From contig NZ_FNPI01000017.1 in assembly GCF_900107275.1 (NCBI RefSeq), positions 51,072-115,071 of the forward strand: a stretch of DNA of 64,000 nucleotides, in the 5' to 3' direction. This stretch comes from Evansella caseinilytica (GTDB taxonomy: Bacteria > Bacillota > Bacilli > Bacillales > Salisediminibacteriaceae). Numbering within the stretch: position 1 is the first letter of the stretch; each line of letters opens with the position of its first letter. Below, one piece after another: positions 1-9,194 of this stretch. The notes beneath the pieces are model-generated. The model worked only from the letters and a program-made list of their open reading frames with translations, made no database searches and had not been told where the DNA came from. A program made the position numbers and the translations under genes.

Positions 1-1381
1 ATACAAGATCTTCTTTATAGTAACCGACCTTTTCGAAAAGATCATTTAGTCCATCCAGTAAGGTTTTCCCTTTTGCTTTGTAATATGCCGCAGCTTCAGC
101 CGCCAGCAAGCATGACTGCACCGCGTCTTTATCTCTTACAAAATCACCGATCAAGTAACCATAGCTTTCTTCATATCCAAACAAAAACTTACGTTCATCG
201 GACTCAAATTCCTTGATTTTTTCACCGATAAATTTAAACCCGGTAAGCGTATCCATCGTTTCAAGTCCATGTTCTTCCGCCAGCTTACGACCCATTTCCG
301 ACGTTACGATTGTTTTGATGACTTTATATGCTGGATCCAGTTCACCTTTTGCCTTTTTCTGCTCCAGCAAGTAATTTAAGAGAAGTGCTCCAACTTGGTT
401 GCCAGTCAACACCTGATAGTTTCCCGCTTGATTTTTCACCGCAATACCGACGCGATCCGCATCCGGATCTGTTCCGATGAGAATATCCGCATCCAGTTTT
501 TCACCATATTCCATCGCCAATGTGAAAGCCTCGTGCTCTTCCGGATTAGGAGACTTCACCGTTGAAAAATCAGGGTCCGGCAGCTCCTGTTCCTTGACAA
601 CCGTTACATTTTTAAAACCCATCCGCTTTAAACCTTCTCGAACCGGACGATTCGCAGTCCCATGAAGCGGAGTAAAAACAATTTTCAGGTCGTCCTTCAT
701 TTTGTCAATGACTGCTTGGTTTTCCACGAGCGTTAGCAGCTGGCTGTAATAAGCTTCATCCACTTGTTCGTCGATGTATGTTAGCAAACCTGCTTTAACG
801 AGTTCCGCCTCTTCCTTTACGTTGACTTCCAGCTCATTTTCCACTTGATTTGCATAAGAAATGATTTTCTCCGCCATTTCCGGTGGTACCTGTCCCCCGT
901 CCGGACCATATACTTTATAGCCGTTATATTCTGGCGGGTTATGGCTTGCCGTCATCACAATCCCTGCAAAAGCGTGCAAATATCTTACTGCAAAGGATAA
1001 TTCCGGAGTCGGACGCAGGCTGGTAAACAAATACGTTTTTATGCCGTGAAAGCCTAGGGTTTTCGCGGCTTCCAGGCTGAACTCCGGCGACATACGTCTT
1101 GAATCATACGCGATAGCAACGCCGCGGTTCACCGCTTCTACTCCTTGGGCTTTAATATATTGTGCCAAACCTTCCGTTGCCTTTCTCACCGTATAAATGT
1201 TCATGCGGTTTGTACCGGCACCAAGCTCCCCACGCAAGCCTCCGGTACCAAATTCAAGATTTTTGTAAAACGCATCCTCCAATGTAGTCTCATTGGTTTT
1301 TAATTGTTCTAATTCTTCCTTATACTCGTTAATCAACAGCGGGAACTGCACCCATTTTTCGTAGTTTGTTTTCCAGCTCAC
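1..1381 (-). CDS. pgcA: phosphoglucomutase/phosphomannomutase PgcA, 3' part cut by window edge
   Basis: About 460 N-terminal residues of an alpha-D-phosphohexomutase interconverting glucose-1-phosphate and glucose-6-phosphate in the cytoplasm, feeding UDP-glucose and cell-wall glycolipid synthesis. The active-site phosphoserine loop reads [16 protein letters not shown], the metal-binding loop [10 protein letters not shown] and the sugar-binding loop [13 protein letters not shown]. The N-terminus ([16 protein letters not shown], then [18 protein letters not shown]) resembles Bacillus subtilis PgcA. I chose the GTG at 1379-1381 because AAGGAGT at 1393-1399 is well spaced and this frame gives the family N-terminus; the nearby ATG is in another frame and stops early. 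The last domain lies beyond base 1. Confidence 0.95.
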   Translation of the reverse strand, partial: MSWKTNYEKWVQFPLLINEYKEELEQLKTNETTLEDAFYKNLEFGTGGLRGELGAGTNRMNIYTVRKATEGLAQYIKAQGVEAVNRGVAIAYDSRRMSPEFSLEAAKTLGFHGIKTYLFTSLRPTPELSFAVRYLHAFAGIVMTASHNPPEYNGYKVYGPDGGQVPPEMAEKIISYANQVENELEVNVKEEAELVKAGLLTYIDEQVDEAYYSQLLTLVENQAVIDKMKDDLKIVFTPLHGTANRPVREGLKRMGFKNVTVVKEQELPDPDFSTVKSPNPEEHEAFTLAMEYGEKLDADILIGTDPDADRVGIAVKNQAGNYQVLTGNQVGALLLNYLLEQKKAKGELDPAYKVIKTIVTSEMGRKLAEEHGLETMDTLTGFKFIGEKIKEFESDERKFLFGYEESYGYLIGDFVRDKDAVQSCLLAAEAAAYYKAKGKTLLDGLNDLFEKVGYYKEDLV

Positions 1382-1450
1382 TTGTTTTCATTACTCCTTT
1401 ATGTAGAAAGTTTGAAAATAGCTAACCTTATTTTAACATAAAAAATGAAA

Positions 1451-1500
1451 GGTGCCAGGCACTCTGTCACACTTTACAGAACTACAGAGTGCCTGGCACC
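1451..1500. repeat. REP-like palindrome, copy 1
   Basis: A 50-bp palindrome with the invariant outer arms GGTGCCAGGCACTCTGT and ACAGAGTGCCTGGCACC. The inner 16 bases no longer pair well, so this is the least symmetrical copy. It lies upstream of the pgcA start. Confidence 0.9.
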
Positions 1501-1504
1501 TAAA

Positions 1505-1966
1505 TTAAAACATAATTTTGGTAATAAAAATAATAATGAAAAGCCACAAGGGAATGCTCAAAATAGTCGCCCAAATCAGCCCTTTAAAGAAGCTTCCATC
1601 CTGATGGTTCACGCTTACCAAACCCCATTCTATTTCATTCATAAAAATATTGTATTGCAAATGGTAATAATCCGACTCATTTTTATGAAATGTTGATACC
1701 GTACAAATTTGCTTCCAATCAGGCGAAGCATACTGCAATTGATAAGTTCGAAAAATCGTCACACTTAACGTTTGAACAAATAAAGTTTCCTTTTTATCAC
1801 TTAAGTATTGGTTTAATTCAAAAAAAATAAACAGGTGCCAGGCACTCTGCAGGACTTTAAAGTCCTGCAGAGTGCCTGGCACCTTTGCCGAAAACTCTAT
1901 ATTATGGATGTTCAAAAAGTCTGAAAAATAAACCCTCGCGAATCTCTTTGTTGCGTTGTCTCTCAA
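1505..1966 (-). CDS. doubtful ORF interrupted by repeats, C-terminal membrane segment
   Basis: An open frame of 153 codons from a TTG without a convincing ribosome site. Its first part is repeat DNA: a family-3 copy (1908-1950) and a whole 50-bp palindrome (1834-1883) read in frame as VPGTLQDFKVLQSAWHL. The last hundred or so residues are not repeat-derived and end in a hydrophobic helix (LIWATILSIPLWLFIIIFI) followed by KIMF. I do not recognise the family. It is best read as the remaining 3' end of a small membrane-protein gene whose 5' end was replaced by repeats, or as a chance frame. Confidence 0.3.
   Translation of the reverse strand: MRDNATKRFARVYFSDFLNIHNIEFSAKVPGTLQDFKVLQSAWHLFIFFELNQYLSDKKETLFVQTLSVTIFRTYQLQYASPDWKQICTVSTFHKNESDYYHLQYNIFMNEIEWGLVSVNHQDGSFFKGLIWATILSIPLWLFIIIFITKIMF
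1834..1883. repeat. REP-like palindrome, copy 2 (perfect)
   Basis: A 50-bp perfect palindrome: the outer arms are invariant and the inner arms CTCTGCAGGACT and AGTCCTGCAGAG pair completely around a TTAA centre. It lies inside the open frame at 1505-1966. Confidence 0.95.
1908..1950 (+). repeat. family-3 dispersed repeat, copy A
   Basis: Begins ATGTTCAAAAAGTCTG and continues to GCGAATCTCTTTG. The same two blocks at similar spacing occur in reverse orientation at 37841-37886. It shares the TGTTCAAAAAG terminus with the MITE-like family. Confidence 0.6.
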
Positions 1967-2095
1967 CCGCTCAACCTGCCGCGCCTTGATTATCTTGCCG
2001 CTGTTACGTCCTCCTTGTCAACAGACACTTAACGATTTATTAAAAAACTCGGAACCATTTCTTTTTACAGTTTCACTTTAATACGTTAATTATGT

Positions 2096-2112
2096 ACAGA
2101 GTGCCTGGCACC
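2096..2112. repeat. half copy of the REP-like palindrome
   Basis: Only the right arm (ACAGAGTGCCTGGCACC) is present, with no left arm in the preceding 100 bases. It abuts the chemoreceptor stop codon (2113-2115), the usual position of the full copies, so it is probably a truncated copy. Confidence 0.85.
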
Positions 2113-3819
2113 CTAAACTTTAAATTTTCTCAAAGTATTTTGCAGTTCTTCGGACATACCTGCCAATTGCTGGGAAGATGAAGATATTTCCTGCAAAGTG
2201 GCATTTTGCTGTTCCGCTGCTGCAGCTACAGATTGTGTCGAACCGATGGACTCATTGATTAATTGCGCTGTACTTTCAGCAGTTTCAAGCATTTTTTCTG
2301 TGTTTTCTCCAATTTTCCCCATACCTTCAGTTACTTCCTCAATACGCATGGCAACCTGTTGTATCGATTTTGTTAATTCTCCAAAAGCTGCTCCAGCTTG
2401 ACGAACTGTTTTTTCTCCGCTTTCTACTGAATTATACGCTGATGTCATTGCAAACGCAGAAGATTCAATATCCTTTTGTATTCCTTCAATAAGCTGCTGT
2501 ATCTCTCCGGAGGCACCTGTCGTTTGTTCCGCCAATTTCCTTACTTCATCGGCAACAACCGCAAAACCACGTCCATGCTCTCCAGCGCGCGCTGCTTCAA
2601 TTGCAGCATTCAATGCCAACAAGTTTGTCTGTCCCGCCACATTGGAAATCATCTCGACAATGCTGCCAATTTCATTTGATTTTTGCGCAAGGTTTTGAAT
2701 CGCCACCGACATGTTGTTTGCCATATCCCGGATTTCATTCATTTGTTCAATCCCCTGCTCAATTACCATGTTTCCGTCTTCAGCAGCTTTCAAAGAATTG
2801 TTAGATCTGCCGCGAACCTCGAAAAGATTTTGCGAATAATTTTTGATATCATCCGATATGGAAATAGCAGCATTTTTATTTTCCTCTGCATGCTGTGATT
2901 GCTGCTCCGCGCCATCGGCCACAAACTGGATGGACGCCGCAATTTGCTCAGATGCCTGGCTTGATTCCGTTGCGTTGGCAGTAAGCTCTTCAGAAGACGC
3001 TGTCAATTGCTCCGACATATCCTGGATTTGATTTAAGAGGTCTCGTATTTGCCGAACCATTTGATTAATGGAATAACCAAGTACGCCAAGTTCATCCCTC
3101 GTTTTATCCGGGAGTTCATTGACTAAAAGATTTCCTTTGCTGATTTCATGCGCAGTATCCACCACCCGCGCCAGCGAACGGGAAATTAAAATGCTGATAA
3201 AAATAAATAAAGCCGAACCGATGATAACGGCCAGTCCCATTGCGATCGAAAAAATAAGTCTAGTATTCATAATAATACTGCTGACATCCCCAGCTGCATT
3301 ATCTGCCTCCGTCTCTAAAAGCTCCGCCATTTGATCGAGTTCCACAAAAGCTTCATCACGATAAGTAACGACATTAGCAAGGGATCTAGTAAAACCGGCG
3401 TTTACGATTTCATCTACTGACGTCTCAAAGTTTTGAAATTTTGCCATCACCACGGCAAATTGATCTTCCAGCTTAGAACTGGTAAAGTTCCCATTCAACT
3501 CCGTAATAATTTCCTGCATGCTGTCGTTGGCTGCTGCGTAGCGCTCATTATCAAATGAACCTCTGACGGAATCGGCTACAAGGATGTATTTCGTTTGCAT
3601 GAAATTGTTTAAATCTTTCACGCTGCTGAGCTGCTTTGTTACTTGTGCCATCTCATCTGAGTTCGCTTTGATAGATGATAAATAATTGAAGCTGATCCCA
3701 AAACCGATGAGCAACAAAACAATCACTACTGCAAACGCACTTAGTATTTTCTTTCGAATGTTAAAGTGTTGCCACGACACTACCTTTTTGGATAATGTCA
3801 GCTTTTTCAAAAATTTCAC
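2113..3819 (-). CDS. methyl-accepting chemotaxis protein
   Basis: A 568-residue transmembrane chemoreceptor that passes ligand signals to CheW/CheA. It has an N-terminal membrane helix (about residues 27-49), an extracellular helical four-helix-bundle-like sensor (about 50-185), a second helix (about 188-213), a HAMP linker and the cytoplasmic signalling coiled coil. The hairpin tip reads [20 protein letters not shown] followed by [18 protein letters not shown], the MCP signature. The start is a GTG at 3817-3819 with an AGGGGT-type ribosome site. The ligand cannot be inferred. No chemotaxis genes adjoin it, so it is an orphan receptor like the one at 35901. A half palindrome touches its stop codon. 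Confidence 0.95.
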   Translation of the reverse strand: MKFLKKLTLSKKVVSWQHFNIRKKILSAFAVVIVLLLIGFGISFNYLSSIKANSDEMAQVTKQLSSVKDLNNFMQTKYILVADSVRGSFDNERYAAANDSMQEIITELNGNFTSSKLEDQFAVVMAKFQNFETSVDEIVNAGFTRSLANVVTYRDEAFVELDQMAELLETEADNAAGDVSSIIMNTRLIFSIAMGLAVIIGSALFIFISILISRSLARVVDTAHEISKGNLLVNELPDKTRDELGVLGYSINQMVRQIRDLLNQIQDMSEQLTASSEELTANATESSQASEQIAASIQFVADGAEQQSQHAEENKNAAISISDDIKNYSQNLFEVRGRSNNSLKAAEDGNMVIEQGIEQMNEIRDMANNMSVAIQNLAQKSNEIGSIVEMISNVAGQTNLLALNAAIEAARAGEHGRGFAVVADEVRKLAEQTTGASGEIQQLIEGIQKDIESSAFAMTSAYNSVESGEKTVRQAGAAFGELTKSIQQVAMRIEEVTEGMGKIGENTEKMLETAESTAQLINESIGSTQSVAAAAEQQNATLQEISSSSQQLAGMSEELQNTLRKFKV

Positions 3820-3955
3820 TGCAAGTTCAACCCCTACGAAATAATATTTAAAAATAACATTTTTATCATACCAAAGGCTCAGTCAGGAAAAAATAATTCG
3901 GATAAAATTTTACATATAAGAGTAAAAAGACCCATGACTTTTATTTTGAACGACA

Positions 3956-4005
3956 GGTGCCAGGCACTTTATGATGCTTTAAAGCATCATAGAGTGCCTG
4001 GCACC
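3956..4005. repeat. REP-like palindrome, copy 3
   Basis: A 50-bp palindrome with inner arms TATGATGCT and AGCATCATA around TTAA. It ends 5 bp before the stop codon of the membrane-protein gene at 4011-4988. Confidence 0.95.
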
Positions 4006-4010
4006 TCAAC

Positions 4011-4988
4011 CTAGCTATTTTTTTCAGTAATTTGATTTTTGGTAATTTCCACATGGATTTTCTGCTTTCGATTCAAAAATAAATAATAATGATTGACTAG
4101 TGGCGCTGAACTTATCATGTAAGGCTTTTTCTTGTATTTTTCATGGCAGTATTTGCTAAGATTGATAAAGATATCAAATGGTACATCAACATCACCAAGT
4201 GGGTTATTGTTGGAATTATCAGTCTTTTCTAGATGAACTTTGTCTTCCTTAACAATTCTCTCGATAGGCGGTGCTGTACTTCTCTTACTCAACCCGAACA
4301 GTTGCTTTTTTTGGTTTTTTTCGACACTATGGCGGTCCTTCCGGCTTCTTTGAATACTCGCAAAATCATATGTATTCAACTCATCTTTCATTGCATTCCG
4401 ATCGCGATCGCCATCACCTGTACCCCCTGTGGCAACTTCCTGATTTTTTAACGCCTCGTATACTGATGTTTTCACGGATAAATTGTTGTCCGCTGCCGTT
4501 TCTTCCCCGCCCGCTTCAATGGCTGCGTTATTCAAAGGAACCTTTTTTAACAGCCCAAGCTTAGCGTTGTCAACAGCATCACTTGTTTTTTCCAATACAG
4601 CCGACATGCTTTTCGGTTGCTCAGACACAGTTCTTCCACCTGCTTCCGACTTCACCGCAGCTTCGTTCCTTTTCCTTTCCTGCTTGCTTTTTTCCAACAC
4701 CTGCAGCGGCTGATGAACGGATGCTGCAATATTCCATGGATCAGCTACTGTTAAGGGGCTCCGCTTTCTGGCAGTTGCCAAATTTACTTTGTCAATAACG
4801 TGAGCTATTCCAAAGAAAATTATTCCGGTGACAAAGCTGAAATAAACCCACAACGGCGAAAAATACATCCTCATTTCCGCAAACAGCGTGTCGACGGCAA
4901 GGCTGCTCAAAACATAAGCAACAAAAATTCCGATCATGACAACCAGCGTTCCTATCACCTTAAAAAAAACAGTAGCAGTACTTTTCAT
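4011..4988 (-). CDS. unknown membrane protein with long charged cytoplasmic tail
   Basis: 325 residues from an ATG preceded by GGAGGAGGG; a start ten codons upstream lacks this site. Two hydrophobic segments lie near the N-terminus (about residues 6-28 and 43-62, including MIGIFVAYVLSSLAV and WVYFSFVTGIIFFGIAHVI). A long, polar, low-complexity tail follows, rich in Lys, Glu, Ser and Asn. A more ordered C-terminus (about 270-325) contains PFDIFINLSKYCHEKYKKKPYMIS. I do not recognise a family. The layout suggests a membrane-tethered adaptor with a disordered linker. The neighbours, a chemoreceptor and the GH88 locus, give no clue. Confidence 0.7.
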   Translation of the reverse strand: MKSTATVFFKVIGTLVVMIGIFVAYVLSSLAVDTLFAEMRMYFSPLWVYFSFVTGIIFFGIAHVIDKVNLATARKRSPLTVADPWNIAASVHQPLQVLEKSKQERKRNEAAVKSEAGGRTVSEQPKSMSAVLEKTSDAVDNAKLGLLKKVPLNNAAIEAGGEETAADNNLSVKTSVYEALKNQEVATGGTGDGDRDRNAMKDELNTYDFASIQRSRKDRHSVEKNQKKQLFGLSKRSTAPPIERIVKEDKVHLEKTDNSNNNPLGDVDVPFDIFINLSKYCHEKYKKKPYMISSAPLVNHYYLFLNRKQKIHVEITKNQITEKNS

Positions 4989-5379
4989 TGTACCCTCCTC
5001 CATATGGATTACCAACACTTGTAATGTTTGGACTTGAGAAAATTCGGAAGTTACGAAAAAAAATTCGCAATAAAGCCGGCCGTTTCCCTGCGATCAGGAT
5101 GACATCAGTTTTTCATTAGTGATCGTTAGACTGGCAGGTGCATCGGCAAGTTGGTGGCATGGGATTACCTTATATCATATGAAAGATATTCTTCTGTTTG
5201 CCCACAATTTTTAGGTTGTAACTGTAGATTGTTGCTCAATTCTCAGTTGCATGAGGCTTACCTCAATCATTGCAGTTAAAAATAGCCCTCCTCACCTGAT
5301 CTATCGTTTGTACAACTCTTTCCGCTACGACTTTTATTACTTCAATTATATATTTCCAAAAAATGACTTGCAACAATAA
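4989..5379. other. intergenic stretch with no recognised feature
   Basis: About 390 bases between the membrane-protein start and the next palindrome. I see no coding frame with a ribosome site, no strong hairpin and no member of the dispersed repeat families. Confidence 0.5.
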
Positions 5380-5429
5380 AGTGCCAGGCACCCTATGACA
5401 CGGTGAAGTGTCACAGAGTGCCTGGCACC
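5380..5429. repeat. REP-like palindrome, copy 4
   Basis: A 50-bp palindrome in which the first arm has a G-to-A change at 5380. Inner arms TGACAC and GTGTCA pair. Its last base is the last base of the GH88 stop codon, so repeat and gene share the boundary. Confidence 0.9.
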
Positions 5430-6559
5430 TAAAACAACCCGCTTGCTCCTTTCAGCATCGCCAGCCCTTCCACAAAATAATAGTCACCATAAATCAGCGG
5501 AACATCGACATTGCTGCCGGACGGAAAATGACTTGTTCCGTGCAGAAGCAAGCCTTCCTCATCATTGCGCGCTACCGCTTCCCAAACACCGTAATTTTCA
5601 TACAATGACCTCAGAATTTTCTCACCGGCGCCCCGGTAAACATCCGCCTCGCTCGCCGGAACAAGCCTTCCAAGCAGCACAAGCCCGCACGCTCCAATGG
5701 CCCCTGCCGATGAGTCACGAACGGCGGAAACCCCTGCCGGAAGACGGAAATCCCAATGCGGCACCGAATCCTCCGGAAGATGGGCCACAAAGAAATGCGC
5801 CACCTGCTGCGAAGCAAATAAATACTCCTTTTTGCCAGTATAGTTATAGCAGAGCGCCAGGCCATACAACGCCCACGCCGTTCCCCGCGACCACGCCGAC
5901 TCCGCAGAGTATCCCTGACCGCCGAGAAACTCCGCCACCTCCCCGCTTTCACTGTCAAACCGCACAATATGACGAACCGAACCGTCATCACGGATAAAGT
6001 GGCGCACCACCGTATCCGCATGCAGTTGAGCCGCCACCTTGAACCGCGGATCTCCCGTCTCCTCCGCCGCCCAGAATAACAACGGCAAATTCATGCAGCA
6101 GTCAATGATCGCCCAGCCCGTATTATCTTCCCCTTCCGTCCACGGATTCCACGCCCGGATATACTGCCCCGCAGCATTGAAACGTCCTAGCAGCAACGTC
6201 GCAGCCAGCAGCGCTCGTTTCCGCGAACGCTCCCCGCCGAGCAGCCGGTAGCGCGTCAGACTCGTCAACGTCCACATAAAACCGATGTCATGATCCAGCG
6301 TAAAAAAATCCTCGATCACCTGATCCAGCTTCTCCTCACATGCCTCCGCCAGCTGTCGGAAGCTCTCCTCCCCGGAATCTCGGTACAGCAGCCACAACAG
6401 CCCGGGCCAAAACCCCGCCGTCCACCAGTGCGGACGCTCCAGAACATACACTCCCCCCTGACTGGCATGCGGGAAAGCAGCCCCGATCCGCTTGCTCGTC
6501 CGCCCAACCTTATTCAACACCTGCTCCCACGCTTCATCAACCCAGCTTTCTTTCTCCAT
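5429..6559 (-). CDS. ugl: unsaturated glucuronyl hydrolase, GH88 family
   Basis: 376 residues, close to the usual GH88 length (about 377). These enzymes hydrolyse the unsaturated uronic acid at the non-reducing end of oligosaccharides made by polysaccharide lyases. An (alpha/alpha)6-barrel signature is readable: WTAGFWPGLLWLLY near the N-terminus, the first catalytic-type Asp in LDHDIGFMW, the second in WAIIDCCMNLPLL, and WSRGTAWALYG. There is no signal peptide, so it acts in the cytoplasm on imported oligosaccharides. The ATG at 6557-6559 follows AAGGTGG with 8 nt spacing; a GTG four codons earlier is less likely. It lies downstream of a DUF2264 and a heparinase-family gene. The stop codon is shared with a 50-bp palindrome. 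Confidence 0.93.
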   Translation of the reverse strand: MEKESWVDEAWEQVLNKVGRTSKRIGAAFPHASQGGVYVLERPHWWTAGFWPGLLWLLYRDSGEESFRQLAEACEEKLDQVIEDFFTLDHDIGFMWTLTSLTRYRLLGGERSRKRALLAATLLLGRFNAAGQYIRAWNPWTEGEDNTGWAIIDCCMNLPLLFWAAEETGDPRFKVAAQLHADTVVRHFIRDDGSVRHIVRFDSESGEVAEFLGGQGYSAESAWSRGTAWALYGLALCYNYTGKKEYLFASQQVAHFFVAHLPEDSVPHWDFRLPAGVSAVRDSSAGAIGACGLVLLGRLVPASEADVYRGAGEKILRSLYENYGVWEAVARNDEEGLLLHGTSHFPSGSNVDVPLIYGDYYFVEGLAMLKGASGLF

Positions 6560-6667
6560 CCGCCTCTCCACCTTCCATGTTCGATTTTTTTGTGAAAAAT
6601 TTATTGCTTCCTTTCACCCCTTGTTCAGCCGACCCTTTCATCACGAGCACCACCATCGGATCACAAC

Positions 6668-6716
6668 GTTGTTCTTTTCCCGCTGGAACAAAAAAGGCTG
6701 CCGCGGTACCACTCCG
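6668..6716 (-). promoter_or_regulatory. T-box-like antiterminator core upstream of GH88
   Basis: Read on the minus strand, the block CGGAGTGGTACCGCGG matches the T-box consensus, in which UGGNACC pairs with the tRNA acceptor end. The flanking GGAG can pair with UUCC 17 bases after GCGG, giving the expected antiterminator helix. A competing hairpin TTGTTC/GAACAA with an 11-base loop follows, but it lacks a U-run. I could not recognise a stem I or specifier loop in the preceding 200 bases. It may be a decayed or diverged T-box. The downstream gene is a sugar hydrolase, not an amino-acid gene. Confidence 0.45.
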
Positions 6717-6873
6717 TTTTTCGCTCTCCCCTCCCGGCTGGTGCGGAATATCCCGAATAGGGAACTGGGAAACTCTCGAAGAAAAAGGCGTGCCGATGTT
6801 TGTATTAGTGCTTTTGATAGACATCCTGCGCTAAACCGGTGATTCGGCAGGAAATGAGAGCGCGCCCTTGTTA

Positions 6874-8838
6874 TTAGTTACAGCTTCTGTTCGGAGTAAT
6901 CTCCATCACGCATTCCCTATTGTGAATAATCGCCCATTTTTTCACCGGTAGCAGTTCCATTGTTTTTCCGGAAGCCTCAGAAAAAACCGGTATTTTTTCC
7001 GCAGTTTGCGGCAAGGATTCTTCACGCATGAAAAGTTGCGGTGCCGCCGACCATTTTTCGTGTACATCACCAGTACCGGCATGAGCAAATACCGCCGTTC
7101 CATACCATGTCACGCCTTGTTCCACCGCCCCCTTCAATGCCGGAATGTACGCCGGGCTGGCATGAAGAACATTGGTGTTCGGATCAGCTGTAACGAGCTG
7201 TTCCGTGCGGTCTCCCAGAAGGTTGACCACCCCGCTTGTACCCCATGGAAAAACAGCGGCAATACCGCTTGCCGCTTGAAGGCGGGTACATGAAATATCG
7301 TTTAGCGGCAAAGAATGTTGCCCGTATTTTTCCAACGGCACGGAAAAGCCTCCTTCCATCGTATCCAGCTTCCGCTTGGAGTCAATGCGGTGAAGCCGGA
7401 TATGCCATTCGTTTACCGGAACGAGCCACGTTTCCACGGTGACATCCCGCCATGGCTTCCACCGCGAATACAAAGCACCAGACTGCCATGCTGCCGCCTC
7501 ACATTGTTTCCTGCCCCGGAAATAACCGTCCTTTTCACTGAGAAACAGCATGGAATCACCGCCAATTTGACCGTCTCCGTACAAGCCTTTTTGAATCGAA
7601 AAACCGAACTGGTTCGAATAAGCAAATTTGGCGTATTTCGCATCATTTTGTCCATGAATTGAATTCATATGCTGACCTGATGTAAGAGCATATACATGAG
7701 ATTGTTCCTCATTTCGGCAGATCATCATTTTCGGGTGAGAAAAATACTTGATTTTTTCCAAGTCGGGCAACGGCTGCTCCGCCGACATCCACAGCGGATG
7801 ATCCTCTGGAAGCGCCAGGACGGCAAGCGTCTTCAGCGCCCAGTACGGAGAGCCTGGACTGTTATAGTTTTCCGCCATCATTAAATTCGGGTAAGCATAG
7901 CCGATCGTCAACACACCATCGCCGGTAAAAATCGGCTGCTGCATCCACCAGCGGAGATGACGCAGCACCATGCCTTTCACGACACCCCAATCCAGCGCTT
8001 CCACTCTTGCCAAGGCAAGGGCACCCCAAAAGGCGGCTTGGGCAAAGCGGTATGTCAAGCTTCTCCCGAACGGAAGCGCCGAGCCGTCCGCCGCAAACCA
8101 GTACGGAAAATCTTTTGCAAACAAAGCGGCACGATCCATGTATACTTGCGATCTTTCCGGGTCTTTCTCCCGCATGATATTGGCGTATAAAAGTCCGTAA
8201 AAGTGAAAGGCGAACGGAATATAGTAATCTAGCTGAGGATTATTTCCATCAGAATACCAGCCGTCTCCCAGATAGTACGACTCGATTCTGTCAAATGCCT
8301 CCTGCTGCTTTTCTTGATCGTACGGCATACCCACCGCCGCCAAACCGATGTTGACTAATATTCTAAAAAACTGCCAGTTATTATTCACCAGCTGAAACGA
8401 ATTGATTTGGTTCAGCCAATTGTAAAGATTCTGCCTTTCCTGCGGGCGGAGCGGTTCCCAAATTTTTTCTGGAACAAGCGCCAGTCCGTATCCGAACGCC
8501 GCCATTTCCACCATTCGCTGATCGGTGCCGGAAATCTTCCCCCAATACGCTTCATGGCTCGGGTCGGTTCCGCTTCTGATTCCCTCCAGATAGTCTATCC
8601 ACAACTCGGAATCCTGCCCGCCTGCAGTCAGAGGAATAAGCCCCCACAGCACCCTGGAGAACGCTTCCATTCCAGCGATATTTAAACCGTAATGGACATT
8701 TGTTTCACCAAGATGTATTCGCGAGCGACTTGCGGTGAAGTATTTTTTCAGCGGACTGCTGAGCTGGTGAAACAGGAGCGCCACATCGTCCCTGGTGCGA
8801 AGCGGATTGCTTCGGATGGATGAAGCTACGTCATTCAT
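6874..8838 (-). CDS. DUF2264 domain protein of the uronate-polysaccharide locus
   Basis: 654 residues. The N-terminal half (about residues 10-370) is an alpha-helical barrel-like DUF2264 domain rich in aromatic residues (for example WQFFRILVNIGLAAVGMPYD, GDGWYSDGNNPQLDYYIPFAFH and the GDGVLTIGYAYPNLMMAE region). The C-terminal half is beta-rich. DUF2264 genes often occur with GH88/GH105 hydrolases and polysaccharide lyases, and an activity on uronic-acid oligosaccharides is plausible but not shown here. There is no signal peptide. The ATG at 8836-8838 follows GGGGGAGGT with 10 nt spacing. It sits between the heparinase-family and GH88 genes on the same strand; a MITE-like element separates it from the former. 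Confidence 0.85.
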   Translation of the reverse strand: MNDVASSIRSNPLRTRDDVALLFHQLSSPLKKYFTASRSRIHLGETNVHYGLNIAGMEAFSRVLWGLIPLTAGGQDSELWIDYLEGIRSGTDPSHEAYWGKISGTDQRMVEMAAFGYGLALVPEKIWEPLRPQERQNLYNWLNQINSFQLVNNNWQFFRILVNIGLAAVGMPYDQEKQQEAFDRIESYYLGDGWYSDGNNPQLDYYIPFAFHFYGLLYANIMREKDPERSQVYMDRAALFAKDFPYWFAADGSALPFGRSLTYRFAQAAFWGALALARVEALDWGVVKGMVLRHLRWWMQQPIFTGDGVLTIGYAYPNLMMAENYNSPGSPYWALKTLAVLALPEDHPLWMSAEQPLPDLEKIKYFSHPKMMICRNEEQSHVYALTSGQHMNSIHGQNDAKYAKFAYSNQFGFSIQKGLYGDGQIGGDSMLFLSEKDGYFRGRKQCEAAAWQSGALYSRWKPWRDVTVETWLVPVNEWHIRLHRIDSKRKLDTMEGGFSVPLEKYGQHSLPLNDISCTRLQAASGIAAVFPWGTSGVVNLLGDRTEQLVTADPNTNVLHASPAYIPALKGAVEQGVTWYGTAVFAHAGTGDVHEKWSAAPQLFMREESLPQTAEKIPVFSEASGKTMELLPVKKWAIIHNRECVMEITPNRSCN

Positions 8839-8893
8839 AGGATTATTTACCTCCCCCAATAAAGTTTACGAAATCAGCCTTCTTTTTCATTCA

Positions 8894-9194
8894 AGAGCGT
8901 GTTCAAAAAGGCAATGGTTCCGCTCGATGCGCTCCAATTCCGCCGCTGCTCACGTCCTATGAGCAACGGCGGAATGTCGACATCCTGACTCCGGGAAAAC
9001 CACTCATAGATGGCATTTAAAGAACACATCGGCTTCGCTCATTGTCTCATCCTGCGCAGGCATAGCTCGCCGAATATCCAAGTGCTTTTCTAGCGCGATG
9101 ACACGATGAGACAGCTCACAGCATCTCAGTGTAGTGTAGCTTGTTGCTTCGTGTATGTTCAAAAAGATAAAGTGCGTTCTTTTTGAACATACAC
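8894..9194 (+). mobile_element. MITE-like element, copy a (301 bp)
   Basis: Begins GAGCGTGTTCAAAAAGGC at about 8895 and ends with the hairpin GTGTATGTTCAAAAAG ... CTTTTTGAACATACAC. The 5 bases before it (TTCAA) recur immediately after it (TTCAA). It includes the internal GGCGGAATG block and an extra segment near 9050-9120 absent from the short copies. Its right end overlaps the last codons of the heparinase-family gene. Confidence 0.75.

Noticed and set aside
8839..8859. Longer start for the DUF2264 protein
   Set aside because: It would need an ATT start and would translate through the ribosome site; the ATG at 8836-8838 is well placed after GGAGGT.
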